Shown: piece after piece, positions 24,289 through 33,929 of the stretch | Layout: each line of letters begins with the position of its first letter | How positions within the stretch are numbered: the first letter of the stretch is position 1 | Translations under genes and position numbers: made by a program | Notes under the pieces: generated by a model | What the model was told of the DNA's origin: nothing | What the model saw: the letters and a program-made list of their open reading frames with translations, nothing else | Databases searched by the model: none | NCBI GenBank assembly: GCA_958477465.1 | Contig: CAUEFX010000006.1 | Span: 49,408-113,407 of the forward strand | Direction of reading: 5' to 3' | DNA length: 64,000 bases | From: an uncultured Bacteroides sp. | GTDB taxonomy: Bacteria > Bacteroidota > Bacteroidia > Bacteroidales > Bacteroidaceae

Positions 24289-26463
24289 ATGAAGAAATAC
24301 CTCTGTCTCTTTTTCCTTTTCTCTTTGTGCTCTCCGTTTACCCGGGCGGCAGATGACAATCCTATAGCCGGACAATTGTTTAATGTTACCTCCGGTGATC
24401 TGAAACTGTCTTTTATGGTTGGCACAGACGGACGCCTGTATCAGCTTGCCTTCGGTGATGCCTCTAAAGAAGCGGCCGTTCCGGCTAAAATGCCTTCGCG
24501 CGAATGGGAGTTTCTTCCTCCTTACGGTAATGGTGTACTGACCGAACCTGCCCTGCAGGCCACTCATGCAGATGGCAATACCTCTACGGAACTGCTTTAT
24601 ACCAATCACAAGACGGAACGGCTCGGTGACGGCATTACGCAAACCGTTATCTCTCTGAAAGACCCTGTTTATCCGTTTTCGGTAGATATCCATATCAAAT
24701 GTTATGAGTCTGTCGGCATGATGGAGATCTGGAACACAATCACGCACAACGAAAAAGGGGTGGTGACACTTTACCGTTATGCTTCTGCCTCTCCTCTATT
24801 GAAAGCAAAGAGATACCGGCTCACCCAGTTCATCGGTAATTACAAGCGTGAAGCGACCCTTGCCGAAGAGGAACTTACTACGGGTATCAAAGTGCTTGAC
24901 TCCAAACTCGGTATACGTGCCAATCAGATGCGTATCCCTTCTTTCTTGCTTTCTCTTAATGGTGAGGCAGGCGAGAATGAGGGCGAAGTGCTTGGCGGTT
25001 CTCTGAAGTGGGCAGGTAGTTTTCAGTTTGCTTTTGAGGTGGACTGGAATAATAATCTCCGTGTGCTGACGGGTATCAATCCGGTGGGCTCGCAGTATTA
25101 TCTGGAACAGGGTGACACTTTTGTCACACCCGCTATTCTTTATGCTTACAGTAAACAGGGCAAAGGAGATATCAGCCGTAAATTCCATCGTTGGGCACGT
25201 GCCTACGGTATCCGCGATGCGGAAAAAGATCGCCCTGTATTGCTCAATAACTGGGAAGCAACTCACTGTATCTTTGACGAAGAGCGTCTGAAGGGGCTTT
25301 TTGAGGGTGCACGCCAAGTTGGCGCCGAACTCTTCCTGCTGGATGACGGCTGGTTTGGTAACGGCCCCTATTCCCGTGATGACGATAAACATGGTCTGGG
25401 CGATTGGGAAGTATCCACCAAAAAACTTCCTCGCGGACTCTCCTATATAGCCAAGGAGGCATTGAAACGCAAAGTCGGTTTTGGTATCTGGCTGGAGCCG
25501 GAGATGGTAAACCCGCAGAGCGAGCTTTATAATAAGCATCCGGAATGGATTATCACCCAGCAGAAACGCGAGCCGATTCTGGGACGCCATCAGGAGATAC
25601 TCGATCTGACACGCCCTGAAGTGCAACAATATGAATGGGAGGTGATAGACAAAACGCTACGTCCCAATCCGGATATTTCGTATGTGAAGTGGGACTGTAA
25701 TCGCTATGTGACGCAGCCGGGTTCTGCTTATTTGCCGGCGGATAGGCAAAGCCATCTGCTGATAGATTACAACCGGGCACTCTACCGGCTGATGGACCGT
25801 TTTGCAAAAGGCTTTCCGGAGGTGATGGCAATGCTTTGTGCAGGAGGTTCGGGACGTGTGGATTACGGTTCCATGCAATATTTTCATAGTTTCTGGCCGA
25901 GTGACAATACCGATCCGTTGGGGCGTATCAGGATTCAGTGGGGCTTTTCTCACTTCTTTCCGGCAAGTACTATCTCGGCACATGTGACGCGTATGGGTAA
26001 ACGTCATCTGAAGATGGCGATCGATGTGGCATTAAGTGGTTCTTTCGGCATCGATTTGGCGCTGGATAAGGCTACTCCCGAAGAGCGCGAACAATTGGCC
26101 GATGCTGTGAAACTTTATAAAGAAAGTATCCGTCCGTTGGTGATGCGGGGCGATTTGTACCGTTTGGTCTCTCCGTATGAACGGCCGGTAGCCTCATTGA
26201 GTTACGTTTCCGAAGACAAAGAGCGTGCGGTGGTTTATATTTATCAGACGGAGGATGGTAATGTCCCTGCCATTGTGCTGAATGGGCTGGATGCCCGGAA
26301 ACGTTATCGCATTACAGAAGTGAGCCTGCCGAAGGGGCAGACTTCCCGTTTTGCCGGCAATGGTAAGGTTTTCACGGGGGCGGAGCTGATGACAGCCGGT
26401 ATTGCAAATCCGCTCGGTAATCAGTTTGAGAGTGCGGTGATTCTGTTGACTGCGGATAACTGA
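24289..26463 (+). CDS. GH36 alpha-galactosidase
   Basis: This 724-residue protein has a signal peptide to ~residue 21 (PFTRAA). It shows the complete GH36 plan: an N-terminal beta-supersandwich (IEIWNTITH-type motif, here MEIWNTITHN), then the (beta/alpha)8 barrel with LFLLDDGWFGN, GFGIWLEPEMVNP, and YVKWDCNR carrying nucleophile Asp469. WPSDNTDP carries acid/base Asp539, and SAHVTRMGKRH follows. A C-terminal beta domain ends in LLTADN. Length and residues match active alpha-galactosidases. With GH97 and GH31 beside it, three alpha-glycosidases with possible galactose specificity lie in a row. Confidence 0.9.
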   Translation: MKKYLCLFFLFSLCSPFTRAADDNPIAGQLFNVTSGDLKLSFMVGTDGRLYQLAFGDASKEAAVPAKMPSREWEFLPPYGNGVLTEPALQATHADGNTSTELLYTNHKTERLGDGITQTVISLKDPVYPFSVDIHIKCYESVGMMEIWNTITHNEKGVVTLYRYASASPLLKAKRYRLTQFIGNYKREATLAEEELTTGIKVLDSKLGIRANQMRIPSFLLSLNGEAGENEGEVLGGSLKWAGSFQFAFEVDWNNNLRVLTGINPVGSQYYLEQGDTFVTPAILYAYSKQGKGDISRKFHRWARAYGIRDAEKDRPVLLNNWEATHCIFDEERLKGLFEGARQVGAELFLLDDGWFGNGPYSRDDDKHGLGDWEVSTKKLPRGLSYIAKEALKRKVGFGIWLEPEMVNPQSELYNKHPEWIITQQKREPILGRHQEILDLTRPEVQQYEWEVIDKTLRPNPDISYVKWDCNRYVTQPGSAYLPADRQSHLLIDYNRALYRLMDRFAKGFPEVMAMLCAGGSGRVDYGSMQYFHSFWPSDNTDPLGRIRIQWGFSHFFPASTISAHVTRMGKRHLKMAIDVALSGSFGIDLALDKATPEEREQLADAVKLYKESIRPLVMRGDLYRLVSPYERPVASLSYVSEDKERAVVYIYQTEDGNVPAIVLNGLDARKRYRITEVSLPKGQTSRFAGNGKVFTGAELMTAGIANPLGNQFESAVILLTADN

Positions 26464-26566
26464 CAATGGATAATGGAACATTGGAATCCGGCAACTGACA
26501 GCGGGCTGTGCAGAACCGTTATATCTTCCCCGCTGAATGATATTGGTAACCCATTAAAAAGTAATT

Positions 26567-28588
26567 ATGATGAACAAAAAACTAATTTCTCTATCTCTTT
26601 TCTTTCTCTTTGCCGGATTAACCCTTTCGGCACAGAATAAAGACCGTTGGGACATCACTCCCGAAGGCTCTATCCGTTGGCAGATAAAAGAGGACATTCC
26701 CCATTATGATCATCTTGAAATGAGCGGACAGCGTCTTTCCGTTGTTCTCCGCTACGGAGTGGATGCCGACCGGGCTTTTCATCTCAATCGCAGTCTGGTC
26801 TTCCCGATGCTCCGTATGCAACCCAATAAGACACAAAGCAATCTCAAGCAGCGGTTTGAGGTTAATATTCCGGCTATGGTCACTATTGACGATCAGACTT
26901 TGTTGAATGAACGCGTCAGTGACATTACTTTCAATGGCATCATGACCGTCCGTAGCTCTTTTGGATATATACGTAGCCGGAAAGAAGTAAAGGACGCTAT
27001 CCGGCTGACCCGGACTTTGTATCCTTCACCCCATAATGACTATTATTGTGAGGAGTATTCTTTTACCAATACCGGAGAACACCCTGTTACAATGCGTATC
27101 CCCGAGTGGAAGATGACGTATAATACTCCCGCGGAAGCCGGGGTTTATGGTGCCTATGTCATTGAAGCCTCTCTTTCGAAAAACGGGACTTTTAAGGTGG
27201 AACCGGGTGGCAAGCTCGAGTTTTACGCCATCTTCTCCGGTCGTAAGGCGGGTGATGTGGCATTCTCCCGCATTGATATCGACTCGGAACGTACCGCGCG
27301 TCAGGCGCTGATCGATCAATGGTGGAGCAACCTTGTCCTTGATACTCCCGACCCAGTGTTAAATCGTATGTTCGCTTTTGCCAAACTTCGCGGGGCCGAG
27401 AGTATCTATCGCACCAAAGGCGGTCTGATGCATGGTCCCGGTGGTGAAGCATACTATGCAGCCATCTGGGCCAATGACCAGGCAGAGTACATCAATCCTT
27501 TCTTTCCTTATCTGGGATATGAAACGGGGAATGAATCTGCTTTGAACTCTTTCCGGCATTTTGCCCGTTTTATGAACGATGACTACCGTCCCATTCCCAG
27601 CTCTATTATCTCCGAAGGGGTAGGAACCTGGCATGGAGCCAAAGATCGGGGAGATGGTGCTATGATTGCCTACGGCGCTGCCCGGTATGCCCTTGCGCGT
27701 GGCAGTAAAGAAGAAGCCCGGGAGTTGTGGCCCCTGATCGAATGGTGTCTGGAATACTGTCATCGTAAGCTGACGCCTGCCGGTGTAGTAGCGTCCGACT
27801 CCGATGAACTTGAGAATCGTTTTCCTGCGGGAGACGCCAATCTCTGTACCTCCTCACTCTATTATGACGCATTGCGTTCCGCTGCTTTTCTGGGACGCGA
27901 ATTAGGTATTCCTTCTGCACAAATCAAAACCTATATCCGGCAGGCCGATGATTTGAGACAGGCCATCGAGTCGCATTTTGGTTACGAAATAGAAGGTTTC
28001 CACAGCTATCGGTACTATGAAGGCAATGATGTTCTCCGTTCTTGGATTTGCATGCCGCTCACTGTGGGTATTTATACCCGTGCGGTAGGTACTGTCGACG
28101 CTCTTTTCTCTCCTCGTCTCTGGACGGACGATGGACTGTTGACGCAAGCTGGTACGGAGACCTTCTGGGACCGCTCCACGCTCTATGCACTCCGTGGTAC
28201 GATTGCTGCCGGAGAAGTGGACCGTGGCATGGCATTTCTCAAGAAGTATTCCCATCGCCGTCTGTTGGGTGAGCACGTGCCGTATGCTATTGAAGCCTGG
28301 CCCGAAGGCAATCAGCGCCATCTCTCTGCCGAGAGCGGTCTTTATTGCCGCATCTACACAGAAGGGCTTTTCGGAATTCGTCCCACAGGCCTGCATAGCT
28401 TTGAGATGACTCCACGCCTTCCGCAAGAATGGTCGTATGCCAATTTGAATCATGTGCGTGCCTTTGGGGCCGATTTTGATATACAAGTGAAGCGTGCCGG
28501 CAGTAAGTTGGCGGTTACAATTGTCAATGGAAAGAAAACTATAAAGAAGACCGTTAACGAAGGACAAACGATAACGGTGAAACTATAA
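26567..28588 (+). CDS. Secreted six-hairpin glycosidase-like enzyme, family not identified
   Basis: The protein is about 673 residues, starting MMNKK (the second ATG at 26570 is equally possible). The signal peptide ends near TLSAQ. Residues ~25-235 form a beta-sandwich (RWQIKEDIPHYDHLEMSGQRLSVVLRYGV). Residues ~250-600 are helix-rich with repeated motifs of an (alpha/alpha)6 toroid (FAFAKLRGAESIYRTKGGLMHGPGG, AIWANDQAEYINPFFPY, DRGDGAMIAYGAARYAL, GTETFWDRSTLYALRG). A small beta tail follows. Acidic residues in WANDQAEY and the late SAESGLY could be catalytic. The fold matches families such as GH95 or GH127-like enzymes, but I cannot assign one. Confidence 0.7.
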   Translation: MMNKKLISLSLFFLFAGLTLSAQNKDRWDITPEGSIRWQIKEDIPHYDHLEMSGQRLSVVLRYGVDADRAFHLNRSLVFPMLRMQPNKTQSNLKQRFEVNIPAMVTIDDQTLLNERVSDITFNGIMTVRSSFGYIRSRKEVKDAIRLTRTLYPSPHNDYYCEEYSFTNTGEHPVTMRIPEWKMTYNTPAEAGVYGAYVIEASLSKNGTFKVEPGGKLEFYAIFSGRKAGDVAFSRIDIDSERTARQALIDQWWSNLVLDTPDPVLNRMFAFAKLRGAESIYRTKGGLMHGPGGEAYYAAIWANDQAEYINPFFPYLGYETGNESALNSFRHFARFMNDDYRPIPSSIISEGVGTWHGAKDRGDGAMIAYGAARYALARGSKEEARELWPLIEWCLEYCHRKLTPAGVVASDSDELENRFPAGDANLCTSSLYYDALRSAAFLGRELGIPSAQIKTYIRQADDLRQAIESHFGYEIEGFHSYRYYEGNDVLRSWICMPLTVGIYTRAVGTVDALFSPRLWTDDGLLTQAGTETFWDRSTLYALRGTIAAGEVDRGMAFLKKYSHRRLLGEHVPYAIEAWPEGNQRHLSAESGLYCRIYTEGLFGIRPTGLHSFEMTPRLPQEWSYANLNHVRAFGADFDIQVKRAGSKLAVTIVNGKKTIKKTVNEGQTITVKL

Positions 28589-28629
28589 AAGAGGGTGAAT
28601 TCAAATATCCTTTTCGGGAGAATCAGAGG

Positions 28630-28692
28630 AGGTGTTAGAATATCCTTTTCGAGAAATCACCTCTGCTGCAAGTATTTGTGGCAGGGTGATTT
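28630..28692. repeat. Dispersed TCACC-hairpin element, copy 2
   Basis: The sequence reads AGGTGTTAGAATATCC, then GAGAAATCACCTCTGC, ending TGTGGCAGGGTGATTT. It is a hairpin-forming relative of the elements at 24008 and 44519. Confidence 0.6.
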
Positions 28693-28866
28693 ATCTATGA
28701 TTCCCGTACCTTCAGGTACTGCATATTCTTCATCGACTTTATCTTTCGGATATTCTATCAACGTCTTCCCATCGGCAGAAAAAGTGACTCCATCAACAAC
28801 AATGTTTTGGGAATACGATAGAGTACCCCAGAATATAAAAATCAGAAATTGTAACGCTTTGTTCAT
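28657..28866 (-). pseudogene. Short fragment of a BspA-like leucine-rich-repeat protein
   Basis: A 69-codon frame begins with a signal peptide (MNKALQFLIFIFWGTLSYS). It continues VDGVTFSADGKTLIEYPKDKVDEEYAVPEGTGI, the first repeat of BspA-type LRR surface proteins (consensus ...DGKTLLxYPxGK...YxIPEGVxxI). It then runs into the dispersed TCACC-hairpin repeat and stops. Probably the 5' end of a gene whose repeats were deleted. A secreted micro-protein cannot be excluded. Confidence 0.5.
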
Positions 28867-29085
28867 AATATTATAATCTAAGGTTGTTATTTTGTAAATC
28901 TATGAAAATTAAATATATAGAGCAAGGAAAAAACACATTATTTGCTATTATTAATAAATTAGCTGCATTGGCTATTATTCACATTGTGTCTGTACAAAAC
29001 TTAATTTTCTGTCCGGTGTGCGCTAATACCAATAGAAGATGATAAAAACATTCACGGATGCCTTCACAAATCCCTTGCGGATGAT
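28867..29085. other. AT-rich intergenic stretch
   Basis: No gene is supported. It separates the minus-strand LRR fragment from the plus-strand esterase promoter. Confidence 0.4.
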
Positions 29086-29153
29086 TATGATATGTTTTTG
29101 ATAGTTTCTGAGATAATAGTTATTCTGAGTTTGTATTAAATCGGTTATTTTTG
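29086..29153 (+). promoter_or_regulatory. PUL operator element and -7 box, esterase operon
   Basis: Element 29086-29116 (TATGATATGTT, then TAGTT at positions 17-21 and GAGATAA at the end) is a weaker member of the PUL motif family. TATTTTTG begins at 29146, exactly 60 bp from the element start. Start codon at 29181. Confidence 0.5.
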
Positions 29154-29180
29154 TGCACAAACCAGCGTAGTTCTGTTATT

Positions 29181-31097
29181 ATGAAAAACAAGTTGATTAT
29201 TCTTATATCTTTTTTATTGATAAGTCTGCCGATTGCCTTGTATGCAGAATATTTGGATGTGAAGCAGTCTGTGTGGAATGGACATGTCCGATATGATTTT
29301 ACATTTGACGGAAGGCATGCTACAATTGTGTGTCCCGATTCTGCAATAAATGAGAAACCATGGATATGGCGTCCTGCTTTTTTTGATGCTTTCCCATCGG
29401 TAGACAAAGAATTGTTGAAGAAAGGTTTTCATGTGGTATTTTATGATATGACCCACCGCTATGGGAGCCCTCAGGCCGTAGCGGAGGGAAGAAAGTTTTA
29501 TGATTATCTGCTTGCAGCCTGGTATCTTTCTCCCAAAGTGACTCTTGAGGGCTTTAGTCGCGGTGGATATTATGCCTTGAACTGGGCAATAGCCAATCCG
29601 GATAAAGTGGCTTGTCTCTATCTTGACAATCCAGTTTGTGATATGTTCAGTTGGCCGGGTGAGAAGAGTGAACTTTGGAATGATTTTCTTAAAGAATGGC
29701 AGATGACTGCTGTGGACAAAGATACTTTCAAAGGAAATCCTCTTGACAATTTGGCTCCTTTGGCTGCCCGGCAGATTCCTATCATTGCCGTTTGCGGCGA
29801 TAGCGACCGTGTAGTACCTTTCAAGGACAACATGAAATTGCTGCGTGACCGTTATCAGCAATTGGGTGGTCCTGTAGAGTTGATAACCAAGCCGGGGGCG
29901 GATCATCATCCCCATAGTCTGGAAAATCCTGAGCCTGTCGTTGATTTTATTTGTCGCAATCAGCCCGGTTATCAAGAGAAACAGTATCTGAATGAGCGGG
30001 GAACATTGAAAAACTCTTTTATCCGCTTTGAGAAAGAACGCAAGGGAAGGGTTGCTTTTCTGGGTGGCTCTATTACTGAGATGTACGGCTGGAAGGACAT
30101 GACCAAAGAGTTTCTCCGGCAGCGTTTCCCTTTCACGGAGTTTGAATTCATAGATGCCGGCATATCTTCTACAGGAACGACTCCGCATGCTTATCGGTTG
30201 GAGCAGGATGTGCTCCGGCATGGCGATATTGATCTTTTGTTTGTAGAAGCAGCGGTGAATGACTATACCAATCATTTTGGTGCCGTCGATCAGGTACGCG
30301 GTATGGAAGGGATCGTGCGTCATGCTTTGTCGGTCAATCCGACTACGGACATCGTTATGCTCCACTTTATCCATACCCTTTTTCTGGAAATGTATCCGCA
30401 GGGACGCACACCGGATGTTATTCTGAATCATGAGCGCGTGGCTAATTATTATCTGATTCCCTCCGTTCATCTGGCACATGAGATCTCCGATCGTATTGCT
30501 GCCGGTGAATTTGACTGGAAGCAGTTTGGTGGCATTCATCCGGCAGAAAGGGGGCATAAGATTTATGCTGCTTCTTTGGCGCATCTTTTGGATAAGATGT
30601 GGAGCCGTGTGTCTGCCTCCGATGTAGTGGAAGCGCATGCCATACCCGAGCCTCCATTGGATGTAAACAGCTATTATAAGGCTTCTTTTGCTGATATCCG
30701 TCAGGCAAAACTTTCCAAAGGATGGGAATACGTCGCTTCGTGGAAACCGGATAATGAGGCTCGTACCCGTACGGGATTTGTCCATGTACCGATGCTTTAT
30801 TCGAATACCGTAAATTCTACTTTTAGTTTTTTATTTAAGGGGCGGGCCGTGGGTCTGTTTTGTGCCTGCGGCCCTTTTGCCGGGATATTGGAGTACAGTG
30901 TGGACAATGCTCCGTATAAGAAACTTGATACATATACCGAGTGGAGCGGGAATCTTTATCTCCCTTGGGCGTATGTGCTGGAAGCGGAGTTGGATCCGGA
31001 ACGGGAACACAAACTGACGGTTCGCATCTCCGGAGAGAAGAATGAAAAGAGTAAGGGACACGAATGTGTCATCCGAAATATACTGGTTAATCAATAA
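29181..31097 (+). CDS. Secreted two-domain esterase: alpha/beta hydrolase plus SGNH/GDSL hydrolase
   Basis: The protein has 638 residues from the ATG at 29181 (an upstream in-frame ATG at 29151 lies within the promoter and gives no signal peptide). The signal peptide ends near ALYAEY. Domain 1 (~25-265) is an alpha/beta hydrolase with Ser126 in GFSRGG, an Asp in GDSDRVV and a His in GADHHPHS. Domain 2 (~285-490) is SGNH: Ser297 in LGGSITEM, the Gly block ISSTGTT, Asn in VEAAVNDY, and the terminal Asp/His block GGIHPAERGH. A C-terminal beta domain (~500-638) may bind carbohydrate. Two independent catalytic centres suggest removal of two kinds of acyl groups (for example acetyl or methyl) from the glycan. 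Confidence 0.85.
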   Translation: MKNKLIILISFLLISLPIALYAEYLDVKQSVWNGHVRYDFTFDGRHATIVCPDSAINEKPWIWRPAFFDAFPSVDKELLKKGFHVVFYDMTHRYGSPQAVAEGRKFYDYLLAAWYLSPKVTLEGFSRGGYYALNWAIANPDKVACLYLDNPVCDMFSWPGEKSELWNDFLKEWQMTAVDKDTFKGNPLDNLAPLAARQIPIIAVCGDSDRVVPFKDNMKLLRDRYQQLGGPVELITKPGADHHPHSLENPEPVVDFICRNQPGYQEKQYLNERGTLKNSFIRFEKERKGRVAFLGGSITEMYGWKDMTKEFLRQRFPFTEFEFIDAGISSTGTTPHAYRLEQDVLRHGDIDLLFVEAAVNDYTNHFGAVDQVRGMEGIVRHALSVNPTTDIVMLHFIHTLFLEMYPQGRTPDVILNHERVANYYLIPSVHLAHEISDRIAAGEFDWKQFGGIHPAERGHKIYAASLAHLLDKMWSRVSASDVVEAHAIPEPPLDVNSYYKASFADIRQAKLSKGWEYVASWKPDNEARTRTGFVHVPMLYSNTVNSTFSFLFKGRAVGLFCACGPFAGILEYSVDNAPYKKLDTYTEWSGNLYLPWAYVLEAELDPEREHKLTVRISGEKNEKSKGHECVIRNILVNQ

Positions 31098-31109
31098 ACA
31101 ATAGGAACG

Positions 31110-33065
31110 ATGAGAAGATATTTACTGTTATCGGTTGTCTTATTTTCTGTATTATCGGTTACAGCTTATGCTCAAGGCAATGTAGTCAATCTGGCGCTCA
31201 ATAAACCATCTGAAGCCAGCACAATATATGACAGTCGCTTTCCGGCATCAAAAGCTTTTGACGGAGACAACACGGACAGCTCCCGTTGGTCTGCAGCAAA
31301 AAATGCGACCACCGATCAATGGTTACAGGTAGACTTGCAGGAGGCCGCCCTGTTTGACCGTATTCTTGTGACGGAATATAAAAATGAAAAACGCATCAGC
31401 TCTTTTAAGGTGCAGGTCTCCAATAATGCCATGCAATGGACGGATGTGGTTGTGAGGGATGGTTCTATCCCCGACGACGGGGTTATCTCTTTTGAACCGG
31501 TAACTTGCCGTTATGTCCGTTTTTTTATTGTTCAGGCTACAAGAGAGCCTACCATTAATGAAATGGGAGTTTATTATCAGAAGACTCCCTTGCCGGGCTT
31601 AGGCGTAGCTATGAAATTCGAAGACATGAAGGGACCGCTTACCGATGTGGAGCTGAGTTACTATAAAGCTTACCTGCGGGGACTTTCGCCTGCAACTGAT
31701 AATATCGGAAACACGCTGGTGTATGGCCGTATCGGACTGGCTGCTGAAGGTATGGCATTTATGTATGCTGCCACAAGAGACAGGGAAATACTTGATATCC
31801 TGATTCGGCACTGTGATTATATGCTGTATTGCCGCAATGACCAGCCCGGTGGTGACAAACGTACTATCTGGACCGGATCCGTCGAGAAATGCTGGCCTAA
31901 TAAGGCGATGGGGGAACTTGACCAACCGTATTCCGGATCGGAGAACGGAGATATTCTGGGACATATTTATTTCTGTGCATACCTTATTCTTTTAAGTCCG
32001 GAACTGCATTCTCTTGAAGCTCCGGCAAGTGAGAAACTGACAGATTGGGGGACCACCTATCTGGACAGAGCAAAGAAGTTCATAGCCGTATGCGATGAAG
32101 GAATGGAGTTTGTTGAAAAACTTATTGCAAAGGATGGCAGAATGTATTACCCCAACACGCCTGCGTGGAGAGCGATGGGGACCTTCTATGCGGATCGCAA
32201 TGGACGCGGCATTCCGGTGAATCAGCAAATGATGCTTTTGAACGGGTTTCAGAAAGCAGTGGAATGCTATGAAGTGCTTGGCATCAATCCGGAGAAGAAA
32301 AAGGAATACATGAAGGTGATTCAGAACTCTATTGATTGGCAGCATGAAACACTGGAAACACGGAAGATTACTGTGGATGGAGTTTCACAGGAATATTGCC
32401 GGTGGTATTACCACATGGCAGGAAACACAATTGAAGATTACGGGCATGCGGCATTCACAATGCAGACTTATTATAAACTGCTGGATAACGGATTATTCAC
32501 TAACCTGGATGCGGCAAAACTTATTCGCTTTTCAAATACCTTTAAGTATGTGATGTATGATGAAGCTACGCATACGGTCTCTTATAAAGTGGATGGAACG
32601 ACCCCCGGTTCGGAGAAACGTCCTTCTGCCGCAAAAGCCGGTTGGGTACTTCTTTCTATTGTAGATCCCGGATTGTATGATTATCTGCTCACTATGCCGG
32701 GGAATACGGCAACCGATCCGGGTTTGATGGCCCACTTCCTTTATGCTAAAAGTAAATTGTTTGGCGTAAAAGGATTTACGGCTGCTCCGATAGATTTATC
32801 CAATTATGGCAAAGGTACGGGGATAGGATCAACCAAGACAGCTTCAGAGAATATCTGCGTATCCGGTCCGGTGGAAGGCAGATTGTTTATAGAGACCGGA
32901 TTACCATTGAAATCCGTGAAGATTATCGGTATGGATGGCCGGGTTTTGATTAATCAGCCTTTTGGGCCGGAAGTGTCGGTAGCTCATTTGCCTGCAGGTG
33001 TCTATGTCGTATTGGTGGAGACGATAGATGGTCAGGATTGCGTGGTGAAAATACTGAAAGAATGA
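31110..33065 (+). CDS. Discoidin (F5/8C, CBM32-like) plus alpha-helical-barrel enzyme with sorting-type tail
   Basis: This 651-residue secreted protein has a signal peptide ending near TAYAQ. Residues ~25-155 are a discoidin domain (NLALNKPSEASTIYDSRFPASKAFDGD, DQWLQVDLQEA, CRYVRFFIVQA). Residues ~165-570 are helical with toroid-type motifs (GRIGLAAEGMAFMYAATRDREIL, RHCDYMLYCRND, EYCRWYYHMAGNTIEDYGHAAF). I do not recognise a CAZy family. A lyase or unsaturated-uronyl hydrolase-like role is possible given the context, but unproven. The last ~80 residues (SVKIIGMDGRVLINQPFG, then HLPAGVYVVLVE) are a T9SS-like sorting module. It lies 12 bp downstream of the esterase gene. Confidence 0.75.
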   Translation: MRRYLLLSVVLFSVLSVTAYAQGNVVNLALNKPSEASTIYDSRFPASKAFDGDNTDSSRWSAAKNATTDQWLQVDLQEAALFDRILVTEYKNEKRISSFKVQVSNNAMQWTDVVVRDGSIPDDGVISFEPVTCRYVRFFIVQATREPTINEMGVYYQKTPLPGLGVAMKFEDMKGPLTDVELSYYKAYLRGLSPATDNIGNTLVYGRIGLAAEGMAFMYAATRDREILDILIRHCDYMLYCRNDQPGGDKRTIWTGSVEKCWPNKAMGELDQPYSGSENGDILGHIYFCAYLILLSPELHSLEAPASEKLTDWGTTYLDRAKKFIAVCDEGMEFVEKLIAKDGRMYYPNTPAWRAMGTFYADRNGRGIPVNQQMMLLNGFQKAVECYEVLGINPEKKKEYMKVIQNSIDWQHETLETRKITVDGVSQEYCRWYYHMAGNTIEDYGHAAFTMQTYYKLLDNGLFTNLDAAKLIRFSNTFKYVMYDEATHTVSYKVDGTTPGSEKRPSAAKAGWVLLSIVDPGLYDYLLTMPGNTATDPGLMAHFLYAKSKLFGVKGFTAAPIDLSNYGKGTGIGSTKTASENICVSGPVEGRLFIETGLPLKSVKIIGMDGRVLINQPFGPEVSVAHLPAGVYVVLVETIDGQDCVVKILKE

Positions 33066-33825
33066 TAGTCGCATTCTATTAGTTTATAGAGTCCGATTAG
33101 ATTTTGTTCAATATTCTGTTGAATATATATTTATTTTCGTGGGGCGATGAGGCTGTTTCGCGAGTGTGCATTAACTTGAATAGAAACTTGCTGAACTTCT
33201 TATTTACAAAATGTCAATATGATATTTTTGTTTGTTCAGAATCCATTTATTAAAGCAAGAGATGGGGGTGATATAAAAAAGCGCCTGCATTCTTATATTG
33301 GATATTTCAAAATGCTGCCGGTGTGAATGATTGGCTGTTGTTTGGATTGTCGTTTGGATGTTTCGTTTGCAATTTGTCTTGAAAATACGAATATATTATT
33401 CTTTATTCTATTTCAAGATGGTTCGGATTCTGGTGGCTGTTAGCATAAAGGACAGTCTCTGCAAAGTGAAAAATGGTTTTCCCGTAGAGACTCTTATAGT
33501 TTCTCGTAGAGGAACGAGTCGTTCCTCTACGAGAAACTGGAGCTTTTCCCCGGTGAAAAGTACATTAATTTTCCGGGTAAAAGTGCATATTTATCCTCTT
33601 TTACCTGAGAATATGCAGAAAAAAGTGTATTTTATCTATCTATTTATGCACTTTTTTCTCTATTTACTGCTTTTTTGTTAAGGTTTCTGTTTTTGAAAAC
33701 CGTAATATTGACGAATTGTGTCAGTCTATTGGCGTTTCCCGTATCATTTTGATGGAACGTTCAGCGTCTTTGAAAATAGGATTTCCAGCCTTCTTTTATA
33801 GCCTGTTATCTGAAATTCTATGATA
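33066..33825. other. Intergenic region, no gene recognised
   Basis: About 760 bp of AT-rich sequence. A 116-codon open frame at 33331-33681 crosses the palindromic repeat and has no family features, so I do not accept it as a gene. Confidence 0.5.
33498..33538. repeat. Perfect 41-nt palindrome, TTTCTCGTAGAG element copy 2
   Basis: Two 20-bp arms, AGTTTCTCGTAGAGGAACGA and its exact complement, flank a single central G. It shares the TTTCTCGTAGAG core with the element at 4706-4764. Confidence 0.8.
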
Positions 33826-33893
33826 ATTGATACACTATTATAAGTCAATTGGACTATAGTGATAGCGGTGATAGCTATTAATGGCTAATTTTG
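33826..33893 (+). promoter_or_regulatory. PUL operator element and -7 box, propeller / di-haem operon
   Basis: Element 33826-33856 (ATTGATACACT, then AAGTC at positions 17-21 and TGGACTA at the end). TAATTTTG begins at 33886, exactly 60 bp from the element start. No TTG at -33. Start codon at 33930. Confidence 0.6.
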
Positions 33894-33929
33894 TGGGTGA
33901 ATAAAGAATGAATTAAAAGTAAAATAGTG

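Noticed and set aside
29214..30785. 523-codon open frame on the minus strand
   Set aside because: It lies opposite the well-supported esterase gene and has no family features.
33331..33681. Possible 116-residue membrane-like protein
   Set aside because: The frame crosses the 41-nt palindrome, has no start context or homology that I recognise, and its hydrophobicity follows from AT-rich DNA.
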